Below, piece after piece: positions 42,997-51,871 of a DNA stretch of 64,000 bases. The position numbers were made by a program, and so were the translations under genes. The notes beneath the pieces are model-generated. The model did not search any database and had not been told where the DNA came from. It saw nothing but the letters and a program-made list of their open reading frames with translations. This DNA comes from Eubacterium oxidoreducens (GTDB lineage Bacteria > Bacillota > Clostridia > Lachnospirales > Lachnospiraceae), in the NCBI RefSeq assembly GCF_900104415.1, contig NZ_FMXR01000013.1, positions 1 to 64,000 on the forward strand. The letters are read 5' to 3'. Numbering within the stretch: position 1 is the stretch's first letter; every line of letters starts with the position of its first letter.

Positions 42997-43105
42997 AACA
43001 ACGATATAATGTGTAATTATAGGACTATGGTCACATATAATGTGGTTGAGAGGTAAATTGGTGATCATAGAATATAAGTAATAGATTGAGATATAGAGGT
43101 GCTTT

Positions 43106-44398
43106 ATGAATCAGTACGTGATTAAGGGTGGAAACCCTCTGGTGGGAGAGGTTGAAATCGGTGGCGCTAAGAATGCTGCATTGGCAATTTTGGCAGCTGC
43201 AATCATGACAGACGAAACAGTTACAATTGAAAATCTTCCGGATGTACGGGACACGAATGTACTTTTGGAAGCACTTAGTGGAATTGGTGCAATCGTTGAA
43301 AGAATTGATGCGCATACGGTTCGAATTACCGGTGCAACGATAGATACTCTTAGAGTAGATTATGATGCAATTAAGAAAATCAGAGCTTCTTATTACTTAC
43401 TAGGAGCTTTGGTTGGAAAATATAAAAAGGCTGAGGTGGCACTTCCGGGTGGATGCGCAATCGGAAGCCGTCCGATTGATTTACATATCAAAGGTCTTAA
43501 GGCACTTGGCGCTGAAGTAGACATTTCCTATGGATTGGTATCCGCGAATGCCAAGAAACTTGTCGGAAGTCATATTTATATGGATAAAGTTTCTGTGGGC
43601 GCTACAATCAATATTATGATGGCAGCCGCTATGGCAGAAGGAAAAACGGTAATTGAAAATGCGGCGAAAGAGCCACATGTAGTTGACGTTGCGAATTTTT
43701 TGAATAGTATGGGTGCACAGATTCGTGGAGCCGGTACAGATATGATTCGTGTAAACGGCGTTGCGAAACTTCATAAGACAACCTATGCAGTTATTCCCGA
43801 TCAGATTGAAGCCGGAACATTTATGTTCGCAGCAGCTGCAACAAAGGGCGATGTAACGGTTAAGAATGTTATTCCGAAGCATCTTGAGGCAACAACTGCG
43901 AAGTTACTTGAAATCGGTTGTGAAGTTGAGGAATTTGATGATGCGGTACGTGTTGTCGCGTCAAAAGGACTTCATCATACCTCGGTAACAACACTTCCGT
44001 ATCCGGGATACCCGACAGATATGCAGCCGCAGATAGCGGTTGTTCTTGGAATTTCAGAAGGAACAAGTGTGGTAACGGAGTCTATTTTTGAGAACCGTTT
44101 TAAATATGTAGATGAGTTGACCCGGATGGGTGCAGATATTAAGGTGGAAAGTAATATTGCCATCATTACAGGTGTGGCAGGATATACCGGTGCTAGAGTC
44201 AGTGCTCCGGATCTTCGGGCAGGTGCAGCGCTTGTGATTGCCGGACTTGCAGCGGAAGGAATTACCACAATTGATGATATTCATTTTATTCAACGCGGAT
44301 ATGAAAGATTCGAAGAAAAGATGCGTGGATTGGGCGCCGTCATGGAGCTCGTTACGTCTGAAAAAGATGTTCAAAAATTTATGATTAAAGTTTCTTAA
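43106..44398 (+). CDS. murA: UDP-N-acetylglucosamine 1-carboxyvinyltransferase
   Basis: 430 aa, first committed step of peptidoglycan synthesis (enolpyruvyl transfer from PEP). Opening MNQYVIKGGNPLVGEVEIGGAKN with the catalytic Lys region, active-site Cys in LPGGCAIGSRPIDLH (the fosfomycin target, so a Cys-type enzyme), and C-terminal RAGAALVIAGLAAEG. SD GAGGTG. Gram-positives often carry a second copy, not seen here. Confidence 0.96.
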   Translation: MNQYVIKGGNPLVGEVEIGGAKNAALAILAAAIMTDETVTIENLPDVRDTNVLLEALSGIGAIVERIDAHTVRITGATIDTLRVDYDAIKKIRASYYLLGALVGKYKKAEVALPGGCAIGSRPIDLHIKGLKALGAEVDISYGLVSANAKKLVGSHIYMDKVSVGATINIMMAAAMAEGKTVIENAAKEPHVVDVANFLNSMGAQIRGAGTDMIRVNGVAKLHKTTYAVIPDQIEAGTFMFAAAATKGDVTVKNVIPKHLEATTAKLLEIGCEVEEFDDAVRVVASKGLHHTSVTTLPYPGYPTDMQPQIAVVLGISEGTSVVTESIFENRFKYVDELTRMGADIKVESNIAIITGVAGYTGARVSAPDLRAGAALVIAGLAAEGITTIDDIHFIQRGYERFEEKMRGLGAVMELVTSEKDVQKFMIKVS

Positions 44399-44467
44399 GG
44401 AAAGCGTTACAGATAGAAGGAATGTCTTAGCGTATTCAATTAAATAAATGACCGGGTTACATTTTTC

Positions 44468-44496
44468 TTGACAGAAAAGGAAAAAAAGTGTAACCT
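44468..44496 (+). promoter_or_regulatory. Promoter of the SAM riboswitch-metK unit
   Basis: TTGACA at 44468-44473, 17 bp, TAACCT at 44491-44496. An inverted repeat GGTTACA (44455-44461) / TGTAACC (44489-44495) flanks it, reaching into the -10. Confidence 0.7.
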
Positions 44497-44517
44497 AACA
44501 CATGGTAACTATATAAG

Positions 44518-44672
44518 TTCTCTTATTAAGAGTGGCAGAGATACATAGGATCGTGGAAGCCACGGCAACCCCCTTTGAGGAAGGTGCCAACCTGAGCGAG
44601 CAATCGAACAATAAGAGGATTTGATGAGAATGTGTCGAATCCGCTCATGATATGCAGCGGATTATTTTTTTC
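44518..44672 (+). ncRNA. SAM-I (S-box) riboswitch with expression-platform terminator
   Basis: P1 is CTCTTATT (44520-44527) / AATAAGAG (44610-44617). Between them are S-box landmarks: AAGAGTGGCAGAGA, the GAAGCCACGGCAACC block and AAGGTGCCAACCTGAGCGAG. Downstream, AATCCGCT (44638-44645) / AGCGGATT (44656-44663) followed by A and seven T is a terminator. SAM binding should stabilise P1 and let the terminator form, reducing metK expression. Confidence 0.93.
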
Positions 44673-44684
44673 GAGGAGGAAAAA

Positions 44685-45872
44685 ATGGAAAAATTATTAT
44701 TTACATCTGAGTCCGTTACAGAAGGACATCCGGATAAAATCTGCGATGCTATTTCAGATGCAATCTTAGATGCTTGCCTTGCAGAAGATCCGATGAGTCG
44801 TGTAGCTTGTGAAGCTGCAACTTGTACAGGATTTGTTCTCGTAACAGGTGAGATTACAACAAAGGCAAATCTTGATGTACCGGCTATCGTTCGTAAGACC
44901 GTTAATGAAATTGGTTATGACGATGGTAAGAAAGGATTTGATGGAAACACTTGTGCAGTAATGGTAGCACTTGATAAGCAGTCACCGGATATTGCCATGG
45001 GTGTTGACAAAGCATTAGAAGCTCGCGAAAGCAATATGACCGATGAGCAGATTGAGGCAATTGGTGCCGGAGATCAGGGTATGATGTTTGGTTATGCGAC
45101 AAATGAAACCGATGAATATATGCCATATCCGATTTCGCTTGCTCATAGACTTGCACTTCAACTTACAAAGGTTCGTAAGGATGGCACACTTCCATATTTA
45201 AGAGCCGATGGTAAGACACAGGTTTCTGTTGAATATGATGAAGCTGGTAAGCCTAAGAGATTAGAGGCTGTTGTTCTTTCTACACAGCATGATGAAGAGG
45301 TTACACAGGAACAGATTCATGAAGATATTAAGAAATATGTATTTGATCCAATCCTTCCTAAGGAGTTATTGGACGATGGAACAAAGTACTTCATTAATCC
45401 TACAGGAAGATTTGTAATTGGTGGACCTCATGGTGATGCAGGTCTGACAGGACGTAAGATTATAGTTGATACTTACGGTGGATATGCTCGTCATGGCGGC
45501 GGAGCATTCTCAGGAAAGGACTGTACGAAGGTAGACCGTTCCGGAGCTTATGCAGCACGTTATGTTGCTAAGAACCTGGTTGCTGCAGGTCTTGCTGACA
45601 AGTGTGAGATTCAGCTTTCCTATGCAATTGGTGTTGCACAGCCAACATCTATCATGGTAGATTCTTTCGGTACCGGAAAGGTATCTGATGAGAAACTTGT
45701 TGAGATTGTTCGTGAGAACTTCGATCTTCGTCCGGCAGGAATTATTAAGATGCTTGATCTTAGAAGACCAATTTATCGTCCGACCGCAGCTTACGGTCAT
45801 TTTGGACGTAATGATTTGAATCTTCCATGGGAAGCTCTTAACAAGGTTGATGCTTTAAAGAAATATCTGTAA
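44685..45872 (+). CDS. metK: S-adenosylmethionine synthetase
   Basis: 395 aa, makes SAM from methionine and ATP. Signature opening [37 protein letters not shown], and [21 protein letters not shown] are all intact. ATG 44685 has CGAGGAGG 5 nt upstream; a longer in-frame start would lie in the terminator. Feedback through the upstream SAM riboswitch. Confidence 0.97.
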   Translation: MEKLLFTSESVTEGHPDKICDAISDAILDACLAEDPMSRVACEAATCTGFVLVTGEITTKANLDVPAIVRKTVNEIGYDDGKKGFDGNTCAVMVALDKQSPDIAMGVDKALEARESNMTDEQIEAIGAGDQGMMFGYATNETDEYMPYPISLAHRLALQLTKVRKDGTLPYLRADGKTQVSVEYDEAGKPKRLEAVVLSTQHDEEVTQEQIHEDIKKYVFDPILPKELLDDGTKYFINPTGRFVIGGPHGDAGLTGRKIIVDTYGGYARHGGGAFSGKDCTKVDRSGAYAARYVAKNLVAAGLADKCEIQLSYAIGVAQPTSIMVDSFGTGKVSDEKLVEIVRENFDLRPAGIIKMLDLRRPIYRPTAAYGHFGRNDLNLPWEALNKVDALKKYL

Positions 45873-45914
45873 ATGATATAATGACTGCATAAAGCTGCGG
45901 CTGAATGCAGATTG

Positions 45915-45950
45915 GATGCCGCAAGGGATAAGCCTTGCGGCATCTTTTTT
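45915..45950 (+). terminator. Terminator of metK
   Basis: GATGCCGCAAGG / CCTTGCGGCATC, 6 nt loop, six T. Confidence 0.95.
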
Positions 45951-45968
45951 CTTGAGTAGGAGAATCTT

Positions 45969-47462
45969 ATGAAACTAAAGTCTAGATTAATTACCGCTTT
46001 TTTGTTTATTATTTTTGTCCCGCTGATTCTGGTGGGAGTCGTGTTTTTGGGATTGAATGGGATTCAGATGAACGAACTTGAAAAAGCTTATGGAGTTCAA
46101 GGAGATACCGTTTTTTATCTGGCGAGCAGTATGCAACTGCTGGTACAACTTACGCAGGCTCAGGAGGATGAACTTGAGCAAATTGCATTATCCGAGCCAA
46201 AGCGGTTGCATAACGAAGAGTATTTGGAGACGATGAATCAGGAACTTGAAAAGGATAATTCGTATTTGCTGATTCGCGAGGATGATGAACTGATTTTTGA
46301 AGGAAATGACGAGGATGAAAAAGAGCCGACCAATCTTGATGAGTTATCTGAAAAGACAGAGCTTGGATGTGTCGGGATATTTATAGACGGTGGAAATCAG
46401 CTTATGGTAAGACAGATTAATTATCTTCCGGCAAGCGGACGCCTGTCGCAGGTGTATATTGTGACGGATATCTATGATGCTATTCCGCAGATGCAGACAA
46501 TGATTATTGATTTGGCAGTAGGAGCGCTTGTGGTTTTGTTTATGACAGCTTTGATTTTGGTAGTATGGATTTACCAGGGGATTCTCAATCCTATCAAAAA
46601 ACTGCAATATAGCGCACAGAAAATCAAAGAAGGTGATTTTGATTATGAGATTTCCATTGAACGTGATGATGAAATCGGGGAAGTGCTTCAGACCTTCGAA
46701 GAAATGCGACAACGTTTGAAGATTAATGCAGAGGATAAACTGCGAAGTGAACGAGACAACCGGGAGCTGATTAGTAATATTTCGCATGATTTAAAAACTC
46801 CGATTACGGCAATTAAGGGATATATGGAAGGCATCATGGACGGTGTTGCAGATACACCGGAAAAGATGGATAAATATATTCGTACAGTGTATAATAAGGC
46901 TAATGAAATGAACATCTTAATCAATGAACTTACGCTCTATTTAAATATTGATACCAATCGTATTCCGTACAATTTTAATCGAATTCAGGTAAATGATTAT
47001 TTTGCGGATTGTGTGGAAGAAGTTGGGATGGATCTGGAATCAAAAGGCATTAATTTATCATATGTTAATGAGGTTGCATCGGACGTAATGATTATTGCAG
47101 ACCCTGAGCAGCTTCGGCGTGTTGTCTACAATATTGTAGGTAATTCGATTAAATATATGGATAAGACGAAGGAACAAGGATTTGTCAATATACGAGTGAA
47201 AGATGTTGGGGATTTTGTTCAGGTTGAAATTGAAGATAACGGGAAAGGAATTGGAGGGCAGGATTTGCCTTATGTCTTTGACCGTTTTTATCGAGCCGAT
47301 TCATCACGTAATTCTGCCACGGGAGGTAGTGGAATCGGTTTGTCAATAGTACGCAAGATCATAGAAGACCACGGAGGTAAAATCTGGGCAACCAGTACAG
47401 AAACTGTCGGAACGGTTATGTATTTTGTCGTACGAAAATATCAGGAGGTGCCTAATGAGTAA
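45969..47462 (+). CDS. Sensor histidine kinase
   Basis: 497 aa. TM1 about 7-27, an extracytoplasmic segment of some 150 residues, TM2 about 178-202, HAMP (205-260, ILNPIKKLQYSAQKI), HisKA with H273 in ISNISHDLKTP, and an HATPase with N box NIVGNSIKYM, G1 EIEDNGKGIGG, F box YVFDRFYRAD and G2 GGSGIGLSIV. Pairs with the response regulator whose start it overlaps by 8 nt. Signal unknown. It lies directly after the metK terminator, but no clear promoter is visible. Confidence 0.93.
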   Translation: MKLKSRLITAFLFIIFVPLILVGVVFLGLNGIQMNELEKAYGVQGDTVFYLASSMQLLVQLTQAQEDELEQIALSEPKRLHNEEYLETMNQELEKDNSYLLIREDDELIFEGNDEDEKEPTNLDELSEKTELGCVGIFIDGGNQLMVRQINYLPASGRLSQVYIVTDIYDAIPQMQTMIIDLAVGALVVLFMTALILVVWIYQGILNPIKKLQYSAQKIKEGDFDYEISIERDDEIGEVLQTFEEMRQRLKINAEDKLRSERDNRELISNISHDLKTPITAIKGYMEGIMDGVADTPEKMDKYIRTVYNKANEMNILINELTLYLNIDTNRIPYNFNRIQVNDYFADCVEEVGMDLESKGINLSYVNEVASDVMIIADPEQLRRVVYNIVGNSIKYMDKTKEQGFVNIRVKDVGDFVQVEIEDNGKGIGGQDLPYVFDRFYRADSSRNSATGGSGIGLSIVRKIIEDHGGKIWATSTETVGTVMYFVVRKYQEVPNE

Positions 47463-48144
47463 GATATTAATCGTAGAGGATGAAGAAGCAATTGCAGATT
47501 TGGAAAGAGACTATCTAGAACTTAGCGGTTTTGAAGTGGAAGTAGTCAATGATGGTGAAGTTGGTTTGAAACGTGCACTTGAAGAAGAATTTGATTTGTT
47601 TATCCTGGACTTGATGCTTCCAAACGTAGATGGATTTGAAATCTGCAAGCAGATTCGAAATACAAAGAACACACCGATTCTTATGGTTTCGGCTAAGAAG
47701 GACGATATCGATAAGATTCGCGGATTGGGACTTGGCGCAGATGATTATATTACCAAGCCGTTCTCGCCGAGCGAATTGGTTGCGCGCGTTAAGGCTCATC
47801 TTGCAAGATATGATCGCTTGATTGGTAGTACAAATCAGCAAAATGATATTGTGGAAATACGAGGAATCAAGATTGATAAAACCGCACGTCGCGTTTGGAT
47901 TAATGAGGAGGAAAAACAGTTTACAACCAAGGAGTTTGATCTGTTGACGTTTCTTGCAGAACACCCGAATCATGTATATACCAAAGAAGATTTGTTTCGG
48001 GAAATTTGGGATATGGAATCGGTCGGAGACATCGCTACCGTAACGGTGCATATCAAAAAGATTCGTGAGAAGATAGAGGTGAATACTGCTAAGCCTCAGT
48101 ATATTGAAACAATCTGGGGTGTTGGCTACAGATTTAAGATTTAA
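47455..48144 (+). CDS. OmpR/PhoB-family response regulator
   Basis: 229 aa. Receiver domain with acidic pocket EDEE (8-11), phosphoacceptor D52 in FILDLMLPNVDG, Ser/Ala in VSAKKDD and Lys in ITKPFSP. The C-terminal winged helix (about 130-229) ends in HIKKIREKIEVNTAKPQYIETIWGVGYRF-type sequence. SD AGGAGG. Its final Ile and stop codon lie inside the class B repeat, as in metA. Confidence 0.95.
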   Translation: MSKILIVEDEEAIADLERDYLELSGFEVEVVNDGEVGLKRALEEEFDLFILDLMLPNVDGFEICKQIRNTKNTPILMVSAKKDDIDKIRGLGLGADDYITKPFSPSELVARVKAHLARYDRLIGSTNQQNDIVEIRGIKIDKTARRVWINEEEKQFTTKEFDLLTFLAEHPNHVYTKEDLFREIWDMESVGDIATVTVHIKKIREKIEVNTAKPQYIETIWGVGYRFKI

Positions 48145-48269
48145 CTCAGTCGGAGTACAAGCTCCGACTGAGTTAAACGCTCCGCGAGGATGCGCACGGA
48201 TTCGGACAGGAATTTGTCTGCTGAAGCAGACCCGAATCCGGCGCGCAAGACTCGCGAGCGAGTCTTGAC
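48139..48269 (+). repeat. Class B modular intergenic repeat, copy 2 (131 bp)
   Basis: Identical, as reverse complement, to 20437-20567. Begins ATTTAACTCAG at the response regulator's last codons; hairpin 1, core CGCTCCGC...GGATGCGCAC, nested GGATTCGG stem, and tail hairpin ending CGAGTCTTGAC. A regular terminator follows within 20 bp. Confidence 0.92.
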
Positions 48270-48285
48270 TAGGAAGATGAAAAAG

Positions 48286-48314
48286 CGACCTGAGTTTTGT
48301 CAGGTCGTTTTTTT
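48286..48314 (+). terminator. Terminator of the two-component operon
   Basis: CGACCTGA / TCAGGTCG, 6 nt loop, seven T. Confidence 0.88.
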
Positions 48315-48373
48315 ACTCAAAAAGGTTCTTATTAGGCGTTCTTGAATTAAACTCCCCATAGATACCACAATTA

Positions 48374-48382
48374 TGCTATACT
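48374..48382 (+). promoter_or_regulatory. Extended -10 promoter abutting the pseudouridine synthase gene
   Basis: TGC-TATACT at 48374-48382; predicted +1 about 48389, one base before the ATG at 48390. A second candidate leaderless transcript in the window. Confidence 0.5.
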
Positions 48383-48389
48383 AAAGGTT

Positions 48390-49064
48390 ATGAAAACAGA
48401 TATTCTATATGAAGATGACGAGCTCATCGTCTGCTATAAACCGGCAGGATTGCCAACTCAGACCAGACAGATTACACAAAAGGATCTGGTTAGCGAATTA
48501 CGAAATCATTTATCAAAAGAAAATGGAGATTCTTATGTCGGTGTGATTCATAGATTGGATCAACCCGTAGAGGGAATCCTAGTCTTTGCAAAGAATCAAA
48601 AGGCAGCAGCAGATCTAAGCAAGCAGGTGCGCGAAAGACAGATTGTTAAGATCTATCGTGCAGTTGTATGCGGGGAAGTGCCCGATAAGGGTGTGCTTGA
48701 AGATGAACTGGTAAAAGATAGTAAGGCAAATAAAGCACTGGTTTTAGCGCAACCTTCTGGGCAGTCAAAACATGCAAGACTCTCCTATAAAAGGTTATAT
48801 ACAAATGGCGAGGTGTCGCTTGTGGAGATTACACTTGAGACGGGACGCTATCATCAGATTCGTGCACAGTTCGCACATGATGGACATCCTCTTGTGGGTG
48901 ACCGAAAGTATGGCAGCGTATCTGTGCAAGGATGGGAGAAGATGCCACTTGCGCTTTGTGCAATTCGGCTTGAATTCGAACATCCGACAACCAAAAAGAG
49001 TATGGAATATACGATTGCGCCCAAACAAGAGGCGTTTTTGAAAATAGAAGAAATGAGGAAATAA
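48390..49064 (+). CDS. RluA-family pseudouridine synthase
   Basis: 224 aa, a compact RluA-type enzyme lacking an S4 domain. The catalytic motif is HRLDQPVEG (Asp nucleophile), preceded by [18 protein letters not shown] and followed by [26 protein letters not shown]. It isomerises uridines in rRNA or tRNA; the exact site is unknown. The only SD-like sequence (AAAGG) is 2-3 nt from the ATG, in keeping with a leaderless mRNA. The proS start is 4 nt downstream. Confidence 0.9.
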   Translation: MKTDILYEDDELIVCYKPAGLPTQTRQITQKDLVSELRNHLSKENGDSYVGVIHRLDQPVEGILVFAKNQKAAADLSKQVRERQIVKIYRAVVCGEVPDKGVLEDELVKDSKANKALVLAQPSGQSKHARLSYKRLYTNGEVSLVEITLETGRYHQIRAQFAHDGHPLVGDRKYGSVSVQGWEKMPLALCAIRLEFEHPTTKKSMEYTIAPKQEAFLKIEEMRK

Positions 49065-49068
49065 GACA

Positions 49069-50508
49069 ATGGCAAACGATAAGAAAATGGTAGAAGCAAT
49101 CACATCAATGGAAGATGATTTTGCACAATGGTATACAGACGTAGTAAAGAAAGCAGACCTGGTATCATATTCGAGCGTAAAAGGATGTACGATTTTTAAA
49201 CCGGCAGGATATGCGATCTGGGAGAATATCCAAAAAGAGTTAGATGCAAGATTTAAAGAGACAGGTGTAGAGAATGTGTATATGCCGATGTTTATTCCGG
49301 AAAGTCTTTTGCAAAAAGAAAAAGATCACGTAGAAGGATTTGCACCGGAGGTTGCCTGGGTGACACATGGTGGTTTGAATAAGTTGCAAGAAAGAATGTG
49401 TGTAAGACCAACGTCAGAGACGCTGTTTTGCGATTTTTATAAAGACGATATTCAGTCCTACAGGGATCTGCCTAAGGTTTATAACCAGTGGTGCTCTGTC
49501 GTAAGATGGGAAAAAGAGACGCGTCCGTTCCTGCGTTCAAGAGAGTTTTTATGGCAAGAAGGACATACTGCACATGCAACTGCCGAAGAGGCAGAGGAAA
49601 GAACTGTGCAGATGCTGAATCTGTATGCAGATTTTTGCGAAGAAGTTCTTGCTATTCCGGTTGTGCGCGGACAAAAGACGGAAAAAGAAAAATTTGCTGG
49701 TGCTAAGGCAACTTATACGATCGAGGCGCTGATGCATGATGGAAAGGCATTGCAGTCCGGAACCAGCCATAATTTTGGAGACGGATTTGCAAAAGCATTT
49801 GACATTCAATATACCGATAAGAATAACAAACTGCAGTATGTGCATCAGACATCCTGGGGCATGACAACAAGATTAATCGGTGCGGTAATTATGGTGCACG
49901 GAGACAATTCCGGATTGGTACTTCCGCCAAGAATTGCACCGACGCAGGTTATGGTAGTGCCGATTATGCAGAATAAAGAAGGTGTCTTGGACCGTGCGAA
50001 AGCGCTGCAAGAGGAGCTGGCTAAGGTATGCCGCGTGAAGATAGATGATTCAGATAAAAAACCGGGCTATAAGTACGCAGAGCAGGAAATGCGCGGAATT
50101 CCGCTTCGTGTGGAAATTGGGCCTAAGGATATAGAGGCCGGCCAGTGCGTTGTGGTAAGACGAGATAATGGCGAAAAGCAGATTGTGAAATTAGATGAAA
50201 TTGCAGGGCTGATTCCGCAACTGTTAGAAGCAGTGCAAAAGAACCTGTTTGAAAAGGCTAAGGCACATCGTGATGCTCACATCTATGATGCACACGATTA
50301 TATGGAATTTAAGAATATTGTAGAAGAAAAGCCGGGATTCATACGAGGAATGTGGTGTGGAGAGCAGGCATGCGAAGATAAAATAAAAGAAGATACGACG
50401 GCAACATCGCGTTGTATGCCATTTAAAGATCAGGAGAAAATTTCAGATGTATGTGTATGCTGTGGAAAACCGGCAAAGAAACTGATTTATTGGGGAAAAG
50501 CATATTAA
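49069..50508 (+). CDS. proS: Prolyl-tRNA synthetase, archaeal/eukaryotic type
   Basis: 479 aa class II synthetase, without the editing insertion of the bacterial type. Seen: [13 protein letters not shown], the motif 2 region [41 protein letters not shown], motif 3 [14 protein letters not shown], and a C-terminal zinc-type region (CGEQAC...CVCCGKPA) characteristic of the ProS-3 subgroup found in many Clostridia. SD GAGGAAATAAG. In an operon with the pseudouridine synthase and probably cca. Confidence 0.95.
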   Translation: MANDKKMVEAITSMEDDFAQWYTDVVKKADLVSYSSVKGCTIFKPAGYAIWENIQKELDARFKETGVENVYMPMFIPESLLQKEKDHVEGFAPEVAWVTHGGLNKLQERMCVRPTSETLFCDFYKDDIQSYRDLPKVYNQWCSVVRWEKETRPFLRSREFLWQEGHTAHATAEEAEERTVQMLNLYADFCEEVLAIPVVRGQKTEKEKFAGAKATYTIEALMHDGKALQSGTSHNFGDGFAKAFDIQYTDKNNKLQYVHQTSWGMTTRLIGAVIMVHGDNSGLVLPPRIAPTQVMVVPIMQNKEGVLDRAKALQEELAKVCRVKIDDSDKKPGYKYAEQEMRGIPLRVEIGPKDIEAGQCVVVRRDNGEKQIVKLDEIAGLIPQLLEAVQKNLFEKAKAHRDAHIYDAHDYMEFKNIVEEKPGFIRGMWCGEQACEDKIKEDTTATSRCMPFKDQEKISDVCVCCGKPAKKLIYWGKAY

Positions 50509-50541
50509 AATCGTAGCAGATTGTGAAAGGAGGAGCTGCCA

Positions 50542-51867
50542 ATGCAACTGGTGATGCCGGAACATGTAAGAGAGATTATACGAACTCTGGAAAAAGCCGG
50601 ATACGAAGCGTATGCTGTTGGCGGCTGCGTTCGAGACAGTTTGCTAGGCAAGAAGCCAAAGGATTGGGATATCACAACATCAGCCAGTCCTAAGCAGGTA
50701 AAAGAGTTGTTTTCACGTACCATTGATACCGGAATCCAACATGGAACCGTGACAGTTATGATGGAAAAAGAAGGCTATGAAGTAACAACATACCGAATAG
50801 ACGGTAAGTATGAAGATGGCCGACATCCAAGTGAAGTTATCTATACAAGATCTCTAGAAGAAGATCTAAAACGACGAGACTTTACCATTAATGCAATGGC
50901 GTACAATGAGAGCCGTGGAATAGTTGATTTGTTTGATGGACAAAGGGATCTTAAACAGCGGGTGATTCGTTGTGTGGGAGATGCACGTAAGAGATTTTCG
51001 GAAGATGCTTTGCGAATGATGCGAGCAGCTCGGTTTGCGGCGCAGCTCGGGTTCGAAATAGAAGAAGAAACGCTGCAGGCGATGAAAGAACTTGCAGAGA
51101 ATATGAAGCTTATTTCGGCAGAACGGATACAAAGTGAGCTGGTAAAGCTTTTGATTTCGGCTCATCCAAAGAAGTTTTTGGTTTTGTATAAGACCGGGAT
51201 TACAGCGGTTGTTTTGCCGGAGTTTGATGTGATGATGGAGACGCCGCAGAATCATCCTTATCATAAATACAATGTTGGGATGCATACGATGGAAGCGGTA
51301 AACGCAATTCGGGCAGATAAAGTCTTAAGGCTTTCTATGTTTTTTCATGATATTGGAAAGCCGAAGTGCAGGTTCACTGATGAAAAAGGAATCGATCATT
51401 TCTATTATCATCCGGTGGAAAGTGAACAGATAACAAAGGGGATATTAAAACGTCTAAAATTCGATAATGATACCATAAGTAAGGTCTGCCGATTGGTTCG
51501 CTATCATGATGTGAGACCGACACTTCGAGAAAAAAATCTTCGAAGAGTGATTAGTAAGGTGTCAGCAGAGATGTATCCATATCTTTTGGAAGTTCAAGTA
51601 GCAGATGCCATGGGCCAGAGTGATTATCGTAAGGATGAAAAACTTGCATATCTACAGTCCTGTGGTGAAATGTATCGGGAAATTTTGCAAAAAAATCAAT
51701 GTCTTAAGATTGCAGATTTGGCAGTAAACGGAAAAGATCTGATAGAAGCCGGAGTTCCTCAGGGAAAAATGATTGGAGAAAATCTTTCCATGATGCTGGA
51801 AAAAGTATTAGATGATCCTCGGATGAATACAAAGGAAAACTTGCTTTCGATGATTGTAAAAGGGTGA
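50542..51867 (+). CDS. cca: CCA tRNA nucleotidyltransferase
   Basis: 441 aa class II nucleotidyltransferase. Motif A AVGGCVRDSLLGKKPKDWDITT (metal DxD in DWDI), basic RRDFTINAMAY, RFSEDALRMMRAARFAAQLGF, and an HD domain (MFFHDIGKPKCR). It adds or repairs tRNA 3' CCA ends, consistent with a tRNA gene in this window that has no encoded CCA. SD AAAGGAGG, 33 nt after proS. Confidence 0.95.
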   Translation: MQLVMPEHVREIIRTLEKAGYEAYAVGGCVRDSLLGKKPKDWDITTSASPKQVKELFSRTIDTGIQHGTVTVMMEKEGYEVTTYRIDGKYEDGRHPSEVIYTRSLEEDLKRRDFTINAMAYNESRGIVDLFDGQRDLKQRVIRCVGDARKRFSEDALRMMRAARFAAQLGFEIEEETLQAMKELAENMKLISAERIQSELVKLLISAHPKKFLVLYKTGITAVVLPEFDVMMETPQNHPYHKYNVGMHTMEAVNAIRADKVLRLSMFFHDIGKPKCRFTDEKGIDHFYYHPVESEQITKGILKRLKFDNDTISKVCRLVRYHDVRPTLREKNLRRVISKVSAEMYPYLLEVQVADAMGQSDYRKDEKLAYLQSCGEMYREILQKNQCLKIADLAVNGKDLIEAGVPQGKMIGENLSMMLEKVLDDPRMNTKENLLSMIVKG

Positions 51868-51871
51868 TACG

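Noticed and set aside
44518-44672. SAM-II, SAM-III or T-box leader
   Set aside because: The P1 stem, GGCAACC and GGTGCCAA blocks and a downstream terminator match the SAM-I (S-box) layout.
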